Shown here: piece after piece, positions 46,080-57,210 of the stretch | Layout of the letters: each line of letters begins with the position of its first letter | How positions within the stretch are numbered: position 1 is the first letter of the stretch | Assembly: GCA_033977485.1 (NCBI GenBank) | Contig: CM066984.1 | Location: 33,709,501-33,773,500 of the forward strand | Length of the DNA: 64,000 bases | Direction of reading: 5' to 3' | Source of the DNA: Hydrangea macrophylla | Lineage: Eukaryota; Streptophyta; Magnoliopsida; Cornales; Hydrangeaceae | Notes under the pieces: generated by a model | What the model saw: only the letters and a program-made list of their open reading frames with translations | Told to the model about the DNA's origin: nothing | The model's database searches: none | Made by a program: the position numbers and the translations under genes

Positions 46080-46385
46080 GTTCAAATTCTTTGAGTCTTG
46101 TTTAGAAAATAAATTGAATTGAGTATGATCGACTCCTGATTTTAGAAATTGAAATCGAATTGAGTCTGATTGACTCCTAATACGTGGAATTCGAACATGA
46201 TTTGAGTCAAAATGACTTCGAATTTGGTGAAATTGAATTTGTTTGAGTCTGACTGACTCCTGATATGAAAAGTGAAACAAATGGAGTCTGATTAACTCCT
46301 GATTTTGAAAAAGTTGAATTGATCTGAGTCTGATTGACTCTCGATTTAAGAAATTGAACTGAACTGAATTGATTTGAGTCTGAAT
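46080..46385 (+). repeat. Tandem array 1 in Tat B (GAGTCTGATTGACTC, about 50 bp)
   Basis: About six imperfect units containing TTGAGTCTGATTGACTCCTGA separated by A-rich sequence. Each unit core is itself an inverted repeat (GAGTC...GACTC). Confidence 0.85.
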
Positions 46386-46404
46386 AACACTCGTTTTTTT
46401 TTTT

Positions 46405-46560
46405 AAATTGCAACATAAGTCCTTGCGAGGCCTTTGATCTCTGCTTTTGCAACATAAGTCCCCAAAAGGGCTGTTGATTATCGCTTTCGCAACATAAGTC
46501 CTTGAAAGGCTGTTGACCATCGTTCTTGCTTGTAAGCCTCTGAGTGGCTATTGGCCAATA
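46405..46560 (+). repeat. Tandem array 2 in Tat B (GCAACATAAGTCC, about 50 bp)
   Basis: Three clear units of GCAACATAAGTCC-AAAGGCTGTTGA-ATCG and a partial fourth. Confidence 0.85.
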
Positions 46561-46591
46561 TCTTACCATGTTGTTTAGTTCTTTTCTAAGC

Positions 46592-46780
46592 TTTAGTCCT
46601 CAATGGCAACCTTGCATTAGTCCTCAATGGCAGCATTATCAGTGTTAGTCCTCAATGGCAGCTTCTCTAAGCGTTAGTCCTCAATGACAACCTTTCATTA
46701 GTCCTCAATGGCAGCATTATCAGTGTTAGTCCTCAATGGAAACCTTGCATTAGTCCTCAATGGCAGTATCAATCGTGTTA
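46592..46780 (+). repeat. Tandem array 3 in Tat B (TTAGTCCTCAATGGCA)
   Basis: Seven or so units of GTTAGTCCTCAATGGCAGC with variable tails of 20-35 bp. Confidence 0.88.
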
Positions 46781-46784
46781 GTAA

Positions 46785-47150
46785 TCCTCAAAAGACACCG
46801 GAGTATAAGACGCAAAGCGCATCTCAGTCTTTTAGCACATTTCCTGATTCAGCACCGGAGTCTAAGACGCAAAGCGCATCTCAGCCAATCAGATGATCCT
46901 AAAAAGACACCGGAGTATAAGACGCAAAGCGCATCTCAGTCTTTCAGCACATTTCCTGACTCGACATCGGAGTTTGAGACGCAAAGCGCATCTCAGTCGA
47001 TCAGATGATCCTCAAAAGACACCGGAGTATAAGACGCAAAGCGCATCTCAGTCTTTCGGAAAGCGTAGTTTCTAATTTGACACCGGAGTATAAGACGTGA
47101 AGCGCATCTCAGTCGATCAGATGATTCTTGGGAGACACCGGAGTATAAGC
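46785..47150 (+). repeat. Tandem array 4 in Tat B (ACACCGGAGTATAAGACGC)
   Basis: About seven units of ACACCGGAGTATAAGACG-CAAAGCGCATCTCAG with alternating tails, one long (TCTTTCAGCACATTTCCTGA) and one short (TCGATCAGATGATCC). This is a higher-order arrangement. Frames stay open in it by chance. Confidence 0.88.
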
Positions 47151-47222
47151 CTGTGGGCTCCCAATTCCTAAAAATTAAAGAATATTTGAGCCTGTGGGCT
47201 CCCAACTCCTGAAAATTAAAGA

Positions 47223-47760
47223 TCTTGAGAATGTAACGAATTTACATCCTCGGTTTCCGCAACAAATTTACGCTAACCCTCGTTTTGGGAATATAACAGA
47301 TTTGTATTCTCGATCCTCGTAACATATTTGCATCGATCCTTTGTCTTGAGAATATAACAAATTTATATTCTCAGTTTCCGCAACAAATTTGCGTTGATCC
47401 TTTGTCCTGAGAATATAACAAATTTATATTCTCAGTTTCCGCAACAAATTTGCGTCGATCCTTTGTCCTGAGAATATAACAAATTTATATTCTCGGTTTC
47501 TGCAACAAATTTGCGTTAACCCCCGTTCTGAGAATATAACAAATTTATATTCCCGATCCTCGTAACAAATTTACGTTGATCCTTATCTTGAGAATGTAAC
47601 GAATTTACATTCTCGGTTTCCACAACAAATTTGCATTAACCCCCGTTCTGAGAATATAACAAATTCATATTCCCGATCCTCGTAACAAATTTACGTTGAT
47701 CCTTATCTTGAGAATGTAACGAATTTACATTCTCGGTTTTCGCAACAAATTTGCGTCAAA
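47223..47760 (+). repeat. Tandem array 5 in Tat B (GAGAATATAACAAATTTATATTCTC, about 60 bp)
   Basis: About nine units. Each contains the near-palindrome GAGAATATAAC/TATATTCTC around AAATT, then TTCCGCAACAAATTTGCG, itself an inverted repeat. The regular spacing and inverted repeats suggest a satellite-like array. Confidence 0.9.
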
Positions 47761-48191
47761 CATCGAAATCAAATCAAAAGCACTTTCATGACTCCCGTAA
47801 CAGATTTTCGCATAGATAATCTTCCCTGACTAACACGTCACGAAATGTGCGTCGTACGTGGGGAAAACATGATAAGCATGACATTTACACAACCAGGTCA
47901 ATTCAGAAAACACCATTGTATGGCACTTACATCACGACAGGATAGGTGCATCCATCCGTGTGACTACTTGCGTTTGTGAATGTTCAACCCATGCCTGAAC
48001 TACGCTTTGGTCTGATTTCTGACGGGATACGTAGGCAGCTCGCCGTGGAGCACGACCAATTAGAATTTCGCTGCACGCCTGTTTTTGCAACGCATTTTGT
48101 TTTCACCTAAATTCGACAGTCTGGTTAAAGGCTTGTCTTCACACAGGCTTTGACATTCACTTACGGGACGCGTTGCTCCACAAGCTCTGTC
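47761..48191 (+). other. Conserved 3' untranslated sequence of Tat B
   Basis: Homologous to the reverse complement of 16837-17130 in Tat C. Holds the third copy of the shared word (GTCTGATTTC, then GGGATACGTAGGC, 48009-48036). No gene. Confidence 0.7.
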
Positions 48192-48205
48192 AAAGAGGGG
48201 CAAAC
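48192..48205 (+). promoter_or_regulatory. Tat B polypurine tract
   Basis: AAAGAGGGGCAAAC directly before TGTAGACACC of the 3' LTR. Confidence 0.85.
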
Positions 48206-51154
48206 TGTAGACACCCCAATTTTGACCAACCGTCGAATTTAGGAGAGTGTCACCTCCGTATCCGATGATGACAAGGACCGAAAAATTGAAGTATTCCAAG
48301 CTTTTGAGAAAATCTCCAAAACGCGATAAAATTTCACAGAAAGAGGAAAAATACCAGGTATTTAGGAGAATTCAGGTATAAGACATGATTTTTGGAAAGG
48401 ATCTTCAAAAATAATTCATTTCAAAAAGGGAGAAGACCTAAAAAGGGGAATCTCAGCTTAAAACGGCACACGGCAGACTGCCACGACACTGACTGAGTGC
48501 CGCGCGGCAGTCAGAGAGTGCCGGCCCGGCATTCACCAAGTGCCGCCACAAATTTCTGACTACCGTTCACTTTTAAAGTCTGTATTTTGCAGTGCAATAC
48601 GTATGCGTATACAAATAAGAACAAAAAACTGATAAAGTAAGACTGACAAAAATGCGACAATCCATTAATTGCCGCGGCATTTGATGAATGCCTTGCGGCA
48701 GTCATGGAGTGCCGCGACGGCATTCATGAACTGCCGCAGCGGCATTCACGGACTGCCGCGACAGTTTCTGGACTGCCGCGCTGGGCAGCAGTCTGCCTAA
48801 TTTCAGAAAGTACACATTGTACCACCAAATGAGAAAATTACACCTGTCTTTTACTCCGAATTTACTGAAATTACCTAGGTATTTTGCCTATAAAAGAAGA
48901 GGTATCTTCATTGAAAAAGGGAGACAAAAAAAAAAGAAGGGGAAACACAAAAAGACTACCATTACACCAACATTTTTGGAGAGAAAAAAAGGAGAGTTTG
49001 GAGAGTATGAAGAAGAGTTTGGAAGATCTTCAAAGGAGAGAAACTTTGAGGATAGTTTGGAGGTGACCCTCTAATCTTAGTTGTGTTTTCTTTCTTTTGA
49101 GCTTCTAATTTACAAGTTATTTAGTTTTTCTTGATTAAGTTTTAGAGTTTGTTAAGTAAACTTGGAAGTCCTTACTTCCTAGTTCTTTGATCCTTCTTCT
49201 ATTTTTCTTGTTTATGTTCTTCTTTTGAGATTCTTGGAGATCTTCAATATCTCGTTTGAAAGCTCTTGAGTTTGATGTTTTGAATCTCATGTAAGCTTAT
49301 ACTTCACATGGGAGTCAAAGTTTGATCATCACTTTTTATAAATAAATAGATGGATCCAAGTCCATGCTTATGACTTGAGTCCTCTAGCTTGATGTTTCAT
49401 GGAATCCCTTCTATATTCCTTTGAGACCCATGAGTATTAACCATATCTTCATCTCCAATGACCATCAAGTGGTAGGATAAAGTATTTTGGGTCTAAACTC
49501 ATCCCTATGATTTTGATTCATCATCTTGAGATTTCATGAAGTCTATTCATACTTCATTGGAAATCTACAAACATAAAAGTCTCTAGCCTCCAATGACCAT
49601 CAAATGGTAGGAGAAGTTGTTTGGTTTAAACCCAACTTCATGGTTTAATAGTTGGAGTTACCAAATAAAAGTTGAACTTGACAAATGAAAATAGTGAGTT
49701 CACAAACTGTTTTTGATCAAAGATTTTTAGTTTGAAATCTAACCGTTGAAATCAAGTGAAACCAACGGGAAAGTGTCAATAACACGATATTCTACCACTG
49801 TAATTTTTGTTTTAAGGTGGTTTCATGTTTAGAATGGTTTGATCATGAGTTTTGTGACACAAATACAATCTGTCCAGAGTTTCAGAATAGTTTCAGAACA
49901 GTGACACTCTTTTGAAACAATTAAATCAGAGTTCTAATAAAGTGTTTGTGACTCCAAATACTTTTTTCTATGCAGTTTAATGTGTTAGGAAGTCACCCTA
50001 AAAAGAACAAAGTATTTCTGATTTTTTTGCTACTTTTAAAAAATCAAACAATATCTCTGGACAGAGAGTTGTACATCTCTGAGTGATGTCTGGTTTTTGT
50101 CCTTTTCCCGGAGATCCGACCGTTGAAACTTTGATTTTCTTTTTGATTTGGAAACTAGACTTATAGAGGCATCTTGTGTCCAAAATTCACCGACATCAAA
50201 CCATGAGAGACGTGCTTTTTATTTCCTTAAAGTTCTGATCTGCTCTCTGCAATTTTCAGAGTTTTATGACACATTTGACCAACTTTGTAAATAATGGTCC
50301 ACATGACTTTTCTATGACCTAAGGCTTAAACCATGTTTTAATAATGATTAGTTGAGCTTGAATTCAAAGTTTAAGAGTATTTCATAGTCTATCCTTGTCC
50401 ATGTACATATTCATCCATATGGTTTGGCACTTGTAATTAGGATTTATTTGCTTTGGATTTAATTACATTAGATAGATTTAAGCTAGAAATTTAGGATTGT
50501 TATTTCTAACATCATATTTTGCATATCATGTGAACTAACCCTTTGTTTTGTAGCGCTATTAAGGTACGATTTCTCAATCCCTCTCTAGTTTATTAAATTC
50601 CTTGATTTTCATTTGATTTTCGACCTTATGCGCGACACCTTAGAGTTAAGATTTGCCTTATGTGTATATATGGATTAGAGACTCTTTTCCTAGGTTTTAT
50701 TTAATCGCATGCATTGCACGCTTAATATTCGCAGCCGGATCCCGGGTAAGCTCTCTCGTTCCTTATTACACATCATATCGCCTGCTACTTGACATATGTG
50801 GCTTATGAATGATATTTTTGTCATTAGCAATTTTACACCATTTTCAACATGCTTGTGTTATGTATACCGATATATGTATTAATTGAGGGCATGCTTAGAT
50901 TATTAATTCGATTAAATGGATGTTGAGTAGAGGCCTATCGCGAGATAGGATGAGAGGGGGTGTTTTAGTCCGCTGGGCTCCTTCCCCTCTCATTCCATAA
51001 TCCCCGGACCCAGTTAATCTTTGGTTTCGCAAAAGATCAGTTTCCTCTTGAAATAGTTTCTTAATTTTTCCTTTTAAAAATTAAGTGGTGACTCTTTGAA
51101 ATTTGAAAAATTGTTTTAAAAAAACAAAAGTGGGCCCAAATGCCGGTATCCACA
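48206..51154 (+). repeat. Tat B 3' LTR
   Basis: 2949 bp, TGTAGACACC...TATCCACA, uninterrupted. U3 palindrome array 48464-48790 and TATA box TATAAAAG at 48889-48896. A CCCAGTTAATCTTTGGTTTCGC word at about 51011, and GTGACTC at 51090 (5' LTR: GGCGACTC at 41532), lie near the end. Confidence 0.95.
48464..48790 (+). repeat. CGGCA palindrome array in Tat B 3' U3
   Basis: Two clusters nearly identical to those at 32264-32592. The few differences are mostly single C/T or G/A changes. Confidence 0.88.
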
Positions 51155-51159
51155 ATGGT

Positions 51160-52407
51160 ATTGCAATGAAAAGTCATAGTCCTTGAGTAACTCCATCCAT
51201 CTTTATTGTCGCATGTTCAACTCCTTCTGAGAGAACAAATACTTCAAACTCTTATGATCGGAAAACAGATCAAACTTCTCTCCATAGAGATAGTATCTCC
51301 AAATTTTTAATGCAAACACTATTGTTGCTAACTCCAGATCGTGCATAGGATAATTCTTCTTGTGTGTCTTCAATTGTCTTGATCCATATGTAATCACGTT
51401 CCCGTCTTTCATAAGTACACAACCAAGTCCTTGGTGCGATGCATCACTGTAGATTATATACCTTTCTCCACTCTTCGGTATTGCGAGTACTGGTGCAGAA
51501 GTCAATCTTTCCTTTAACTCCTGAAATGCACCCTCATGCTTGTCTGTCGATTCGTACTTTGTATCCTTTCTCGTCAAATTTGTAAATGGTCCTACTATCT
51601 TGGAAAATCCTTCGACAAACCTCCTGTAATATCCTACTATGCCGAGAAAACTTCTGACTTTCGTCGCATTAGTTGGTCTGTTCCAACTTAAGACTGCATC
51701 AATCTTAGATGAGTCCACTGAAATACTGTCCTGAGATATAACATGTCCCAAAAATTTGACTTCTTGTAGCCAAAATTCACAATTGCTGAACTTTGCATAC
51801 AACTTATTATCTTTGAGTGTCTGCAAAGCAATCTGTAAGTGTTCCTGCTGATCTTCTTCCGTCTTTGAGTAGATCAAGATGTCGTCGATGAACACTATAA
51901 TGAATTTATCCAGATATGGTCTGAATACTCTATTCATTAAGTCCATAAATACTACTGGCGCATTCATCGAACCAAAAGGCATAACCAAAAACTCGTAATG
52001 CCCGTATCTCATCCTGAAGGCAGTCTTCAATACATCCTCTGGTCGAACTAAAAGTTGATGATATCCCAAATGTAGATCGATCTTGAAAAGATCCTTGATC
52101 CTTGCAACTGATCGAATCAGTCATCTATCCAAGGTAGCGGATATCTATTTTTGATCGTTACTTGTTCAACTCTCTATAGTCTATATAGAGTCGAAGTGTT
52201 TTGTCATTCTTCTTCACAAATAGAGCTGGTGCTCCCCAAGGTGACGTACTCGAACGCACAAATCCTAGATCTTCAAGTTCTTGGACTTGCTTCTTTAATT
52301 CCAACATCTTAGTGGTGCCATTCTATATGGAGTCTTGGAAGCAGGAATTATTCCAAGTACTAATTCCACACAAAAGTCTATCTCTCTCTTTGGTGGAAGT
52401 CCTTTAA
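51160..52407 (-). pseudogene. Chromovirus D reverse transcriptase and RNase H, broken
   Basis: The 52069-51203 frame has RT motifs [22 protein letters not shown] and the catalytic FIDD in [12 protein letters not shown]. The connection and RNase H follow ([57 protein letters not shown]). A stop (NMRQ, then TAA) at 51203 is followed by RWMELLKDYDF and then the Tat B insertion. Upstream RT sequence from 52070 to 52407 is present in broken frames. Confidence 0.92.
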
Positions 52408-52411
52408 TATC

Positions 52412-53140
52412 CTAGAATACATCTTGAAAGTCTTGTACAGTAGGAATCTGATCCATCTTGAGGTCTATACTCGTACTCCCGATTGTAGCCAAACTACTCG
52501 TAAGAAACATGTCGCTCGTTGTTTGACACTGAAATCTGATCGGCGGTCGTCCTAGTATTAGAAACACAATCGTCCTAGTAGGGCAATCCAAATTGGTACT
52601 GTACTGAGTTAACCAATCCATTCCTAGGATAATGTCGAATTCTAACATCGACAAAACTACCAAGTCAGCTAGAAGGTATTGATCTCCCAAAGTCAATGGA
52701 TAATTCTTACACACTTTACCCAACTTAGTAGTCACTCCCAAAGGTGACACAACATTCAGTGCTAGCTCAAGTATCTGGGGTTCTAAACCCAACTGATGCA
52801 CCATCTTAACAGCAACAAACGAACATGCAATGTCAGTATCGAATAAAGCTTTAACTGGACTATGAAATAGTACAAGCGTACCTTCTAAATGTTGCTGCTC
52901 ATCAGCATTAAAGCCTGCTTCTGCTGGAATCATAGCGTTCATTCTTGTCTGATCAGGGGGTCCTTGGATTCCTTGAACTGGTGCTCCATAATACCCTCCT
53001 TGAGGTGCACGACAATCCTTGCTCAAGTGACCAGGCTTGTAGCAATTTCAGTAAATAGTATCAAGTCGACGATTAGCTCTGGGGGCTGTGCAGAACTTTG
53101 CAATATGCCCCAGCCTCCCATAATTAAAACATCCTCCACT
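52412..53140 (-). pseudogene. Chromovirus D protease and gag zinc knuckles
   Basis: The open part 53026-52412 contains ALFDTDIACSFVA, where the retropepsin active site normally reads DTGA or DSGA, so the Gly is changed. It is followed by DIILGMDWL, the usual flap-end motif. Upstream, CFNYGRLGHIAKFC (about 53128-53087) and CYKPGHLSKDC are degraded CCHC knuckles; the first has Tyr for its second Cys. Confidence 0.85.
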
Positions 53141-54115
53141 GTTATTTGGAAGAGCTATTAGCAGTGCCTGAGGCCGTGATCCCTGCTGGCGGTATTGCTG
53201 GGGTCGCGAATAACCTTGCTAAGGCTTCCTGGTTCCATCCCAGTTTCTTTTGTTGCCTTGAACATTTCCCTGAGGCCTCCAATTCTGGGTATTTTTGGTG
53301 GTTGGTTCTGGAAATTCCGTGGCTAAAATCCCCTTGACAAATGAGGTCGATTCATCTGGGGTTGCCGTGCAGAATAGACATCCTTTTCCAATCCTGTAGC
53401 GAATCTAATGATTTCCTCATACGACTGATTCAAATGACCAACCATCATATGCCTGAGGTGGGGGTCCTTGGGGAAATCTCTTTACCTTCTTCTGTGGAGT
53501 GTCTATCATATGTTGAGCAAAACGGGATAGACGTTCGAACTGTGTAGTATATTCTCGTATAGTCCATCATCCTTGTACCAAATTGAGAAAATTCCTTTCT
53601 TGTTGATCCCTTTCATCTTCCGAAAAATACTTCTCCAAAAATCTTCCGTTGAAAGCTTCCCAAGGCATAGCTCTAGCAGCATTCATCCCAATAGTGGCTC
53701 ACTCGGCCTCCCACCAATTTGCGGCAGCGTAAGTGAGCTGAAACGTAGCAAGACGACGCTTCTCCTGCTCGCTGCATTCTAACGCTTCAAAGATTAACTC
53801 CATTTATCTTATCCATTGTTCCGCTTTCCATGGTTCGTCAGTCCATTGAACTTCTCGAGACGTAACCCATGGAATTTGCTAACAACTTGTCTCCGGTTTG
53901 TCTTTGCTGAAACGGTACAACTGGGGGTTGGACAGGTCGTTGATTTGTAGCATGATTGTAGGTATCCCCTACATGCTCCATACTTTGCATAAATGCTTCA
54001 AAAACTCCAAATGGGTCCATCCCTTATGGTATTGGGGCTCCAATACGAGCTTGGTGATTTCTTAAGGGTCCTACCATATTGGTAACGAGTGTCACCTACA
54101 AGAGACTCACGAATT
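53141..54115 (-). pseudogene. Chromovirus D gag, broken
   Basis: Begins near MDPFGVFEAFMQSM (54020). The gag domain is recognisable in RRLATFQLTYAAANWWEAE, AMPWEAFNGRFLEKYFSEDERD and TTQFERLSRFAQHM between about 53800 and 53500. A Pro/Gln/Arg-rich stretch leads to the zinc knuckles. Several stops and frame changes interrupt it. Confidence 0.8.
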
Positions 54116-54454
54116 AGCTAAAAGTCTTCTCATAGAAAGGAAAACAAGATAGGACGAGAAACAACAAGAACTAATAGTTCTATAAATCAGCATACAATAA
54201 ACAAACATACTCTTGATATCCAAAAGTACAGCTCATATATCAAAAGATGTATCATGGAGTACACAGTAACCATACCATGTACTACGTGGGACACAAGCAA
54301 CACATCACTAAATTCAGCTATACCATACTACTACTACTGTTAATATCTATACAAGGCTAAGGTCAAATAGCTATCTCTCAAGCTCCCCAAAAATCTAGTG
54401 GACAACATGTCCTGATATAAAACTAACAAAAAGCTACACCCTGCAGATCCTGAC

Positions 54455-55482
54455 TCAAAAGTCGTCAGCGTCTGATCCTGCTGGTGGCGCCTCATCCTCT
54501 AAATCGATATCCATCTCCTTGAGTGGATCATCCTGAACTGGTGCGAAAAGATCTCCAACTACCACTCTAATATCCCAATCCTCTATCACCTCTGCATTAG
54601 TGTCCTCCATTGCATCTGCTATTACCTGGTTGGCAACCTCGACTACTACTATGACAAATCCATCAGTTATATCAAGAGCTCCTACTATCGCAGCCTCTCC
54701 CATAGCAAAACCTGTTAGCTGGGCTACCATCCCGACTATCCATCCTACTGCCATATCGGCCATGGCTACCATATGCATAATACGTCTGGCCAGTATCTGA
54801 AGCATAACAGGTGCCTCTGGTACAATGATCTCCTCATCGGCCACGCCCTCAACTACTACATTGGCCTCCACCCATATGTCTGCCTCCACGGCCTCTGGGT
54901 CCTGGGCTGGAACCTCTGGCTCAAATTCTGGCTCCTTCGGATCATCCTCCAGCTCATCATCATCTGTGTCGTCCACGTGCTCATCCTCTTCTGGGTCCTC
55001 ATTGTCTATCGGCTCTTCCTCTCCATCCCCATCAATATCCTCATCGGGATGCTCGTCCTCTGGCTCTAGATCCTCCTCGTCCTAAATTGGATTAGGCTTC
55101 AGAACTGGTAAATCGGGTACCGGTGATGATGGGGCTGTCGGTGCTGGTACATCTACAGGCTCTGGTGGGACGGCTAAAATGGCTCTCAGCTCAATCTCAT
55201 CCATCTCTAGCTTACTCTGAACTAACCATAATATCTCCTGGCAAATGTCTCTACCAACCTTCACAGAATGGTAAGCATCCATACGCATCTGTGTCGGGTG
55301 AGTCCTCCCGGTCTCATAAAGCACTCTCCACATATCCTCCTCCAAATGTCTACTAGATATCTGGCACACTCGCTCACGATAAAACTCAGGTCAGCAGGCT
55401 CCACGGTATCCCCATGGATCACATGTCCTCCATAAACATTTGTAACAAGCTGATGAAACTCTAGATCCATGCTATCCTGCAA
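54455..55482 (-). pseudogene. Acidic frame upstream of gag in chromovirus D
   Basis: Three overlapping frames (55482-55261, 55369-55082, 54976-54455) read as one protein with a frame change near 55385 and a stop at 55082. The N-terminal part has MDLEFHQLVTNVYGGHVIHG, then HLEEDMWRVLYETGRTHPTQ. A Pro-rich linker precedes a long Asp/Glu-rich stretch (EEDEHVDDTDDDELEDD). The C-terminal frame continues to AGSDADDF. It lies between the primer site and gag, where Tekay-type elements usually have untranslated leader. I do not recognise a known domain. Confidence 0.5.
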
Positions 55483-55604
55483 AGAGACTATCCATTGTCA
55501 GAAAGACGAACGTATCTCAAACTCATATCTCATCTCAAGAACTCTTAACATACTAGGACCAGATGGTGTGGAATGAATGGTGAACGAAAGTATCACAACC
55601 TAAA

Positions 55605-55616
55605 GCTCGGATACCA
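55605..55616 (-). promoter_or_regulatory. Chromovirus D primer binding site (tRNA-Met, mutated)
   Basis: On the element strand it reads TGGTATCCGAGC, one base different from the standard TGGTATCAGAGC, seven bases after the LTR end. Confidence 0.8.
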
Positions 55617-57203
55617 AAAACCCTGTCACGCCCTGGAGTAGCAAAAATAGAGAAAAATAAATTTCTTTTTTGGGTCCATAGGGAATGACTGGTGAATGTC
55701 ACTAATGATCCATACCACACAGTAATAGTCCAACTAAAACAACCAGAATAGTAAATAATTGAATATATAAAACGATTCTATCTATCACAAAACATCAGAG
55801 TGTGGTCCAGAGGATCACAACAGGTCTAGAGACAACATATGCCCAAGTACCCCTTAACACGAAACAAAACAGAGTTCAACAGAAATAACTAAATGTAACT
55901 ATCTTCAAATCTTCAGCTGGCATAAGGATAGTCGTCAGCATAATATTCCTCTCCCGAATAACCAGCATCAGTGGGGCCATCCTCTGCATAGTCCAACTCC
56001 AGGTTGTAACCATCACCTTAAGTTCCAGCACCTGCATTGTTAAGGACAAGGTAGTCTGGACAGGGAATGTCCAGGCACTAAAGGCCGTCAGCTTACTGAA
56101 AGCTGAGTGAGAACTAACTAACACAGTCTCATAGAAATAATGAAATTACCAATCCTGAACAATAATAAGCAGTGACATTAATAATATCTTTTCCTCTGTC
56201 ATTCAGACATATCATAAACCGATTCTCATCGTCTACCAACTCTACAGTTGACTGTACCAATACCAATTGACTATCACGAACTGATTATATCATCACAACA
56301 TACCAGTGCTCTTGTTCACCGCTATACCGCTTTTAAGAACTCTTGCGAGCACCCATACATAGTTCTCAGATAACGACTGGTCTATGAACGCACCAATACT
56401 CTTGTTCACTACTTTTAAGAGCTCTTACTGTTCACCGCTTTTAAGAACGCTTGCGAGTATCGTACATACATAGCTCCGATAAATACAAACCATGGACGTG
56501 CCACATCTACTCTTGTTCATCGCTTTTAAGAACTCTTACTGTTCACCGCTTTTACGAATGCTTGCGAGTACTGTGCACCCATAATTCTCATAATCCTGAT
56601 TAAATCCTTGTTACACACTTATCAGATTCAACCTGAGCGAATCATCAGCTTAACTCACATAACCTCAAAGATAACCAATAACCCACTGACTTAAACACCA
56701 ATTACTCAATGCTACCCACGGTTATTATCTCAAATCCTTATCTAATTATCTGTAGCACCCTGAATTATTCCCAGAAATTCCACATAGAACTAGAAATAGT
56801 GACGTCACCATGCTGACGATTACAGAAGGTCCATTAGGATGACCTTAACTAGGATTCTCTATAAGAACCTGTAGTCAACATCTTAATGACGACGACGTTA
56901 ATAACTTAGTATTTGTTAGATTAAGCACCACCTCAATTTCTTAAGAGTTATTTAGACCTCCTAGATGAACTCACACTTAGGTTTTATACCTAGCCCCGTA
57001 TATTTAATTTGCTATTCACTTTCACAGTCATACATGTAATTTAAGGCTTAGACATGCACTTTTAGACATTCAACCCAAAGTGGGACCCATACCACCCTTT
57101 TGACAGTCACGTGGACCCCACACATATCTACCCTTGGACACATACACATACATGTGCACCTTGTGCAAGCATTATACACAACCAAACCCCCTCACCATTC
57201 CTC

Positions 57204-57210
57204 TATAAAA
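57204..57210 (+). promoter_or_regulatory. Solo LTR E TATA box
   Basis: CTCTATAAAAGC in a C-rich context, followed by a pyrimidine/AC-rich leader. It gives E the plus orientation. Confidence 0.65.

Larger units (their letters stand above)
32007..51154 (+). mobile_element. Non-autonomous Tat-type element B (complete, with nested F)
   Basis: The 5' LTR is 32007-41598 (2954 bp after removing F and one copy of its target duplication). Primer site 41602-41651, leader, short gag 42950-43948, noncoding 3' region with tandem arrays, polypurine tract 48192-48205 and 3' LTR 48206-51154 (2949 bp) follow. The flanks ATGGT (32002-32006) and ATGGT (51155-51159) are a perfect target duplication. Joining the flanks restores the RNase H of chromovirus D. 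It has no protease, RT, RNase H or integrase, and must use proteins of a Tat relative. Confidence 0.95.

Noticed and set aside
46592..47760. A CRISPR-like repeat-spacer array
   Set aside because: Units are direct tandem repeats with diverged copies and no unique spacers of constant length, in a plant retrotransposon 3' region with no cas genes.
54600..55085. Ser/Thr-rich plus-strand frames
   Set aside because: They are shadows of the acidic minus-strand frame, read antisense through GAT/GAG-rich codons.
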